A DNA stretch of 37,843 nucleotides, from assembly GCA_000416275.1 (NCBI GenBank), contig ASZJ01000157.1, positions 1 through 37,843 on the forward strand. Direction: 5' to 3'. Under the pieces are notes generated by a model that saw only the letters and a program-made list of their open reading frames with translations, was not told the DNA's origin and searched no databases. This stretch comes from Osedax symbiont Rs1 (GTDB taxonomy: Bacteria > Pseudomonadota > Gammaproteobacteria > Pseudomonadales > Balneatricaceae). Position numbers and translations under genes: made by a program. Below are positions 33,492 to 37,843 of the stretch, in pieces. Position 1 is the first letter of the stretch, and every line of letters starts with the position of its first letter.

Positions 33492-34094
33492 ATGGAATTA
33501 ACGCTGCAATTTATAGCTGTAACTTTATTTATTGAAGTGGCCCCTGGCCCTGCGATGTTGTTCGTCTTATATCAATCTGGATTTGGTTTCCGCTATGTTA
33601 TGACGGGAATTTTGGGGCTGTTAACGGCAAATATTATTTGGATTTCAATCGTAGCTACAGGTTTAGGGCTGTTGATTAGCCAGTCAGTTGTCGCCTTTGA
33701 GCTATTGCGTTATTTAGGTGCTGGGTATTTAGCATTCATCGGCTATAAAATTTGCCGTTATGGGCTGGGTAAACAACAGCTAGTGACAGCTGAGAAACCT
33801 AAAAAATATTGGCAGATTTATCTTCAGGGAATACTAACTTCACTGTCCAATCCTAAAGCACTGTTGTTTTTCTTGGCGCTGTTTCCCAATTTTACTCGGC
33901 AAGATTTTTTTGTTGCCGATATCCTGTACTTTGGTGCTTTAAAGTTGTTAATTTTATTGGTTGTAATGAGTTCATATGGCCTAGTGGGAGGTAAAATATT
34001 TGATTTCGTCAATCTCTCTAAGATGGCAAATGTTGTCAGCCGGTTGCTAGGTGTCGGCATTGTAATTGCCGCCGTTGCGATCATTCGTGGATAA
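33492..34094 (+). CDS. LysE/RhtB family amino-acid exporter
   Basis: This 200-residue inner-membrane exporter shows the family's N-terminal signature VTLFIEVAPGPAMLFVLYQS (P-G-P motif), then GILGLLTANIIWISIVATGLG, LGAGYLAFIGYKI and, after a basic cytoplasmic loop, ILTSLSNPKALLFFLALFP with the conserved SNPKA(L/A)LF motif. About six membrane helices are expected. The substrate may be an amino acid such as threonine, homoserine or lysine and is not determinable here. A family 1 MITE occupies the immediate upstream region and may affect its promoter. Confidence 0.92.
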   Translation: MELTLQFIAVTLFIEVAPGPAMLFVLYQSGFGFRYVMTGILGLLTANIIWISIVATGLGLLISQSVVAFELLRYLGAGYLAFIGYKICRYGLGKQQLVTAEKPKKYWQIYLQGILTSLSNPKALLFFLALFPNFTRQDFFVADILYFGALKLLILLVVMSSYGLVGGKIFDFVNLSKMANVVSRLLGVGIVIAAVAIIRG

Positions 34095-34176
34095 TCAAAT
34101 TAGTCGTCTAATCATCCTCTGAAAAAATCCCGCATCTTCCTACGGATGCACGAAGATGTTAGCAGTGGTTAGCTCG

Positions 34177-34758
34177 CTAAAAAGCTAGGCCCATCAACAA
34201 GCCTTTTTCCCGCCATAACTTTACTTTTACACCATCAATCACAACTTCTCTTTCAGTCAGGTTTTCAATAAAATCACCGGGCATTTTCGCCTGATAAAAA
34301 GTATAAATAGCATCGGTAGGCGTGTGCTTTAACTTCATTTGCGCAGCAATTTTGCCATTTATGTTGCAGTAGCGTCCGCCAATTATTCGCCATTTGTCTT
34401 TCTCTAATTTACTTGAATTTACCAGATTAAACCCGAGTCTATTGAGGTGTCCTTGTACTGTTTTAAGGTGGGGGCTGAACACCTCCATCTGCATTTTACT
34501 GTTGTGATTGTAGGCAATTTCTTGAGAAATGGCAGTGTAATCCTGCTGATTAAAGTTTAGTAAGTACCAACTGACGGCAATCACTGCAGAGGCGGCTATC
34601 GCGGCAAAAATATTGCCAGTGGCGCTTCTGAGATACTTTTTATTGGGGTTAACACTAGCTGACAAGCTCTGCAGTTTAGCAATTTGTGGTGCTGATAATT
34701 GCTGCTGTTGATAGTGTTCAGCGAGTTGTTCTTTAAAGTTATTAGTCTCTTTATTCAT
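34177..34758 (-). CDS. Putative anti-sigma factor, single membrane helix
   Basis: This 193-residue protein starts with MNKETNNFKEQLAEHYQQQQ, a charged cytoplasmic part ending near KKYLRS. One membrane helix (NIFAAIAASAVIAVSWYLLN, about 62-81) follows, then a periplasmic domain (about 85-193). The periplasmic part has HLKTVQGHLNRLGFNLVNSS and WRIIGGRYCNINGKIAAQMK, which is common in ECF anti-sigma proteins of this size. ATG 34758 is preferred to 34788 because it overlaps the sigma gene's end by 8 bp, a coupled arrangement. It would hold the sigma factor at the membrane until a signal arrives. Confidence 0.8.
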   Translation of the reverse strand: MNKETNNFKEQLAEHYQQQQLSAPQIAKLQSLSASVNPNKKYLRSATGNIFAAIAASAVIAVSWYLLNFNQQDYTAISQEIAYNHNSKMQMEVFSPHLKTVQGHLNRLGFNLVNSSKLEKDKWRIIGGRYCNINGKIAAQMKLKHTPTDAIYTFYQAKMPGDFIENLTEREVVIDGVKVKLWREKGLLMGLAF

Positions 34759-35278
34759 GCGACGACACCTGTCCAACAATATGCCCATATTCCTGCTGTA
34801 AGCGTTTTTTTAATCGACTTAAACGGGATAACAAAGTACCTCGTGGGGTCGCTGTTCGCTCTGCCAGCTCTTGCATTGTCACCCCTTCAACAGCCCATAG
34901 ATAAAGAAGTTCTCTATCCTGGTGGTTTAGTTGCGCTAAAACTAAGGCAACATGCTGTTGATCAATGACAATATCTTCTAAATTTTGCAAGGTTGTCTGT
35001 TCATCTAGCTCTATAACAGCAGATGAGCCGCTATCAACCACTAGTTCAAGTTGCTTGCGACGATACTGATCAATAAATAGATTGCGAATGATGCGTAGCA
35101 TATACGGTTTTAATTGACTGGTATCTAATTGCTTCTGCAAGGATTTTTCACAGCAGCTTTGTAGCAGGTCATATGCTTGGTGCTCGTCGTGAGTTAAAGA
35201 CAGCGCGTAGCGATATAAATCGTTTAATAACGCTTTGCTGAAAGTCACTTTTTTAGTGGGTCGGAAACGCTCAAACAT
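34751..35278 (-). CDS. ECF-type RNA polymerase sigma factor
   Basis: This 175-residue extracytoplasmic-function sigma factor has region 2 (about 20-85; LYRYALSLTHDEHQAYDLLQ, then LKPYMLRIIRNLFIDQYRRK with the -10-binding core) and region 4 (about 115-165; ALVLAQLNHQDRELLYLWAV, MQELAERTATPRGTLLSRLS, a helix-turn-helix for -35 recognition). The lone partner is the overlapping anti-sigma gene. I see no ECF-type -35 (AAC) upstream that I would defend, so autoregulation is unproven. Its regulon may include the DoxX-family gene transcribed toward it (inference). Confidence 0.92.
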   Translation of the reverse strand: MFERFRPTKKVTFSKALLNDLYRYALSLTHDEHQAYDLLQSCCEKSLQKQLDTSQLKPYMLRIIRNLFIDQYRRKQLELVVDSGSSAVIELDEQTTLQNLEDIVIDQQHVALVLAQLNHQDRELLYLWAVEGVTMQELAERTATPRGTLLSRLSRLKKRLQQEYGHIVGQVSSHE

Positions 35279-35449
35279 AAATTAGGGTAGCAGATGGTTT
35301 TGCTACATCTCTCCAAGTTTAGTTATCAATTATCGCTGCACAGCTGTTTTTAACTAGGCTTTAGCAGATAACAGCCGGTGAATTATCAGGATGTTGTATT
35401 CACTATGCACTATTCAAATTAGCTGCTCGCTGGAACTTTTTTATTTAAG

Positions 35450-35504
35450 CTGAATCCGTGACTTCAAAGTGAATGCAGAGTGTAAGATAAGTCACTGATT
35501 CAGG
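35450..35504. repeat. Family 1 mini MITE inside the DoxX-family gene end
   Basis: CTGAATCCGTGACTTCAAAG, a short interior (GTGAATGCAGAGTGTAAGAT) and AAGTCACTGATTCAGG join right and left tips in 55 bp. TTTAAG occurs at both edges (35445-35450 region and 35505-35510). The element overlaps the last codons of the gene at 35492-36394 and provides its stop codon. Confidence 0.8.
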
Positions 35505-36394
35505 TTTAAGCTTAAGTAGAGTCTACTACGCTTTACTATCTGCTTAAATGTGAATCTAGCTCCTCCACTAAACAGCGCCAAAACCATGCTCGCGGCCAGT
35601 AACGCAAATTCTCTTTTGACGCCATTTAAGTTAGCTATTAAACTTTTGTCGAATGAGATTTTTTGCAAAATATACCAAACTAAAACCCCCGTACAAACTA
35701 CAGCAGTGGCTTTCAATAGCTGATTCTCTGCAAAAATTAACAAGCCGCCAAGGGCTAGTAATAAAGGCTGATAAGTAGCGAAGCTCTGGATTTTTGCATA
35801 GTCTCCAAATAGACCGGCGATGATAAAGGTGATTCCTAGTGACAACCTTAAAAGTAGTCCCAGTGCATCCCAATTGACGATTAAGTTTTCTGTGCGCAGA
35901 CGTTGATCAATACTCTTATATCCTGAGCCTAAATTGAATAATACAAACATCATTCCAGAGAGTGTTATGTCCCTTATCTGCACAAAAATCGCCGGCGATG
36001 TATAAGTATCGACACCTACTGAGGCGCCCGGAACGGTATCTACCGGGAGTGATACTACAAAACTCCAGAGTAGAAATGCGTACAGAAGTGCCAGTGGTCT
36101 CACCAAAAAGCCGCTAATTAAGGCAATCCCAGAAAGTAGTTCAAAGCTAGACAAAGCGGTTAAAAATGTCCAGGGAGAAAGTAGCCCGGCAGAAAACAGG
36201 AAGTCTTGGAAAAGCTCGTTGATATAGCCAGATGTACCCATATAATTTGCCACCATGGCAGTTTGAGTACTGGCATCTAGTAGTAAATTTAATTTGGATA
36301 TTCCGCCAATCACAAAGACTAAACCTAAACCTACTCTAAGCAGGAGAGCAGTCATATTGACACTGTGTTGATTTAGTTGATTCAGTTGATTCAT
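35492..36394 (-). CDS. DoxX-family membrane protein, end formed by a MITE
   Basis: This is a 300-residue membrane protein made of two DoxX-like halves. Half 1 (about 15-155) has LLLRVGLGLVFVIGGISKL, FELLSGIALISGFLVRPLAL and DITLSGMMFVLFNLG. Half 2 (about 175-285) has LLLRLSLGITFIIAGLFGDY and ALGGLLIFAENQLL. The family is linked to quinone or thiosulfate oxidation and to redox stress, but the role here is unknown. The last residues NLNQ and the TGA stop come from the repeat element at 35450-35504, so the original C-terminus was probably replaced. The repetitive N-terminus (NQLNQLNQ) leaves a later start (NMTALLL) possible. The ECF sigma pair lies downstream. Confidence 0.82.
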   Translation of the reverse strand: MNQLNQLNQHSVNMTALLLRVGLGLVFVIGGISKLNLLLDASTQTAMVANYMGTSGYINELFQDFLFSAGLLSPWTFLTALSSFELLSGIALISGFLVRPLALLYAFLLWSFVVSLPVDTVPGASVGVDTYTSPAIFVQIRDITLSGMMFVLFNLGSGYKSIDQRLRTENLIVNWDALGLLLRLSLGITFIIAGLFGDYAKIQSFATYQPLLLALGGLLIFAENQLLKATAVVCTGVLVWYILQKISFDKSLIANLNGVKREFALLAASMVLALFSGGARFTFKQIVKRSRLYLSLNLNQ

Positions 36395-36502
36395 TTTATG
36401 TCTCAGTCAAAAATATTAAAAAAGGAACACATAAACAGACCCAATACCGCTGTCCTAACGCAAAATCGTACTAAGTAACAAACAAAGGAGGTATTTGTCA
36501 CT

Positions 36503-36517
36503 GGTATTCAGAATACC
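36503..36517. promoter_or_regulatory. Candidate operator palindrome upstream of the DoxX gene
   Basis: GGTATTC-A-GAATACC is a perfect 7-bp inverted repeat about 110 bp before the DoxX-family start codon. The remaining 36395-37017 region is A/T-rich. It also holds TGTAC-GAAA-GTACA (36882-36895), a small hairpin nearer the adhesin start. No gene is supported in this 623-bp stretch. Confidence 0.35.
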
Positions 36518-37017
36518 GAAAACTGATTTTACTTTAGGTCCCCTCAGCGAATATTGAACCTGTTTACATGTTTTGACTTGAAAGCCCATCTGCCGGAGAT
36601 AGTAGCTAATGAGCTGTTTTAAATAATCTCTGCACTAATCACTGACAAAATAGCGACAGGCAGCGACTAGTGCAGCTTAAAGTCAAAGGAGAACAGTAGT
36701 CATACATACTACTAACGCTTTAGGCACTGTTTTGATTGCATCAATTATGAAAATAATTAGAAATTTTTCTTTTCAGTGCGTTAGCTAAGAAATAGCAGAG
36801 CAATATTGTTTATTAATGGCATTGTCTTTTTGTCATCATTTTTTGGTTTTTTATAATAAATTTATTTAATATTCAGTTAATTGTACGAAAGTACAGTTGT
36901 TTGATGTGCTATTTTTGTATAGATTAACATTCAGTTCATAAATAATGATTTTGCATGCTAATTACTCATTCGGTTTAATTTTGCATATGCCTATATTGCG
37001 ACAGGGAGTCAAGCCAA

Positions 37018-37843
37018 ATGAGTAACTCAAATTATATTAAAATTGACAATTTAGATGAGTTTGTTAATAAAGTTGAGGTGGGTGACCTTGCGCAAATAGA
37101 TTCAAATTTACGTTTGAAAATTATTATCCCGCCATTATCGCTAGTGGGAGAGTTCATATTATTAAGAATTTCTGGCACTAATGGTGATACCACTATCGCT
37201 AGAGAAATAACACAGCAAGAAATTACCAATGGCGAAATATCAGTTTTGATGCCGGTGGCTAATATTTCAGACGGCAATGGTTTTGTGCAAGGTGACTACG
37301 CACTAACTTTAACAGTGGCTAATATCGCTGGTGCCACTAAAAATTATCCGGGGATTGCTACCTTTACCTTGGATACTATTAGCACGGATGCGCCACAAGT
37401 TGCATTAATCAACGATTCTGGCATTTCAAATTCAGATTTTCTCACCAGTGATGCCGCCGTACAGGTGACTAGCAGTGAAGCGACTAGCAGTATTGAGTAC
37501 AGTGATGATGATGGAGCAACATGGTCGGCAAATAAGCCGGTTGCGACAGAGGGGGACAATAAACTACTAGTACGTGAAGTGGATCAAGCGGGCAATGCTA
37601 GTGATGCAACTACGTTAAACTTTACTTTAGACACTATCGCTCCTGAAATTGCGGTCAATAACATCATTAGCACTAACGATACCACGCCGGCTATATCAGG
37701 GGTGGTTAATGATCCTAATGCCACTGTGGTGATTCATATTGCCGGGATTGATTACCCGGCAACTAATCTAGGTAATGGCACTTGGCAAGTGAATGACAAT
37801 GTCATCGGTAGCCTCGCTGAAGGCAGGGCAAACGCACGAACGT
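37018..37843 (+). CDS. Large Ig-like repeat adhesin, N-terminal part (runs off the window)
   Basis: The frame from ATG 37018 is open for 275 codons to the window end. There is no signal peptide, as expected for type I secretion. After an N-terminal domain (about 1-110) come bacterial Ig-like repeats: TFTLDTISTDAPQVALINDS with a YSDDDGATWSAN motif and VREVDQAGNASDATTLNFTL, then DTIAPEIAVNNIISTNDTTP leading into a second Ig type. This is the BapA/VCBS/large adhesive protein style, in which tens of such domains follow. Ribosome site CAGGGAG at 37001-37007. The last few codons (AEGRANART) depart from the usual repeat and may be end-of-contig error. The C-terminus is unseen. Confidence 0.85.
   Translation, partial: MSNSNYIKIDNLDEFVNKVEVGDLAQIDSNLRLKIIIPPLSLVGEFILLRISGTNGDTTIAREITQQEITNGEISVLMPVANISDGNGFVQGDYALTLTVANIAGATKNYPGIATFTLDTISTDAPQVALINDSGISNSDFLTSDAAVQVTSSEATSSIEYSDDDGATWSANKPVATEGDNKLLVREVDQAGNASDATTLNFTLDTIAPEIAVNNIISTNDTTPAISGVVNDPNATVVIHIAGIDYPATNLGNGTWQVNDNVIGSLAEGRANART

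Overview
The window reads as chromosomal DNA of a marine-type, moderately AT-rich gammaproteobacterium. The evidence is the gene content: family I inorganic pyrophosphatase, class I fructose-bisphosphatase, Mpl, UbiX, TsaB, UppP, RsmJ, and a flgN-flgM-flgA / cheV-cheR flagellar block of the Pseudomonas/Alteromonas kind. Both edges also cut into large, apparently type-I-secreted repeat adhesins. I cannot assign a genus.

Layout: (1) 1-3323 is the C-terminal part of a giant repeat adhesin with a 1623-bp internal duplication. (2) 3554-6343 carries an EamA-type exporter, an orphan solute-binding protein and ppa. (3) 6586-12267 is housekeeping: fbp diverges from mpl, followed by the tightly packed ubiX-tsaB-uppP-rsmJ. 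(4) 12583-15890 has a two-gene ABC exporter facing left and dsdA facing right. (5) 16055-18847 is a small decayed genomic island at the 3' end of tRNA-Arg(CCT). It holds a tRNA-end (att-like) duplication at the far side, an integrase N-terminal remnant next to the tRNA, a complete Fic AMP-transferase-type gene preceded by three 70-bp tandem repeats, and a hairpin-dense segment. (6) 19009-22563 is flgN, flgM (with a near-consensus sigma-28 promoter), flgA, cheV and cheR. (7) 23195-27807 has moaA coupled to an unknown gene, dtd, a GGDEF-EAL protein and a VOC protein. (8) 28081-36394 has a small membrane protein, ald, a DMT exporter, a lipoprotein, two GNAT acetyltransferases, a LysE/RhtB exporter, an ECF sigma/anti-sigma pair and a DoxX-family protein. 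(9) 37018 to the end is the N-terminus of a second large Ig-like adhesin.

Two families of short non-autonomous repeats run through the intergenic spaces. Family 1 has termini CCTGAATC(A/C)GTGACTTCA, often flanked by TA, with copies at 4448, 6451, 14421, 22960, 33371 and 35450. Family 2 has termini near CCTYTGCAYAAC, with copies at 22641, 27892 and 28717 and decayed traces elsewhere. One family 1 copy supplies the stop codon of the DoxX-family gene, and others sit just upstream of dsdA, moaA and the LysE gene. The most unusual part of the window is the tRNA-Arg island: a near-minimal mobile remnant that keeps one intact gene (fic) with an elaborate repeat array at its promoter.
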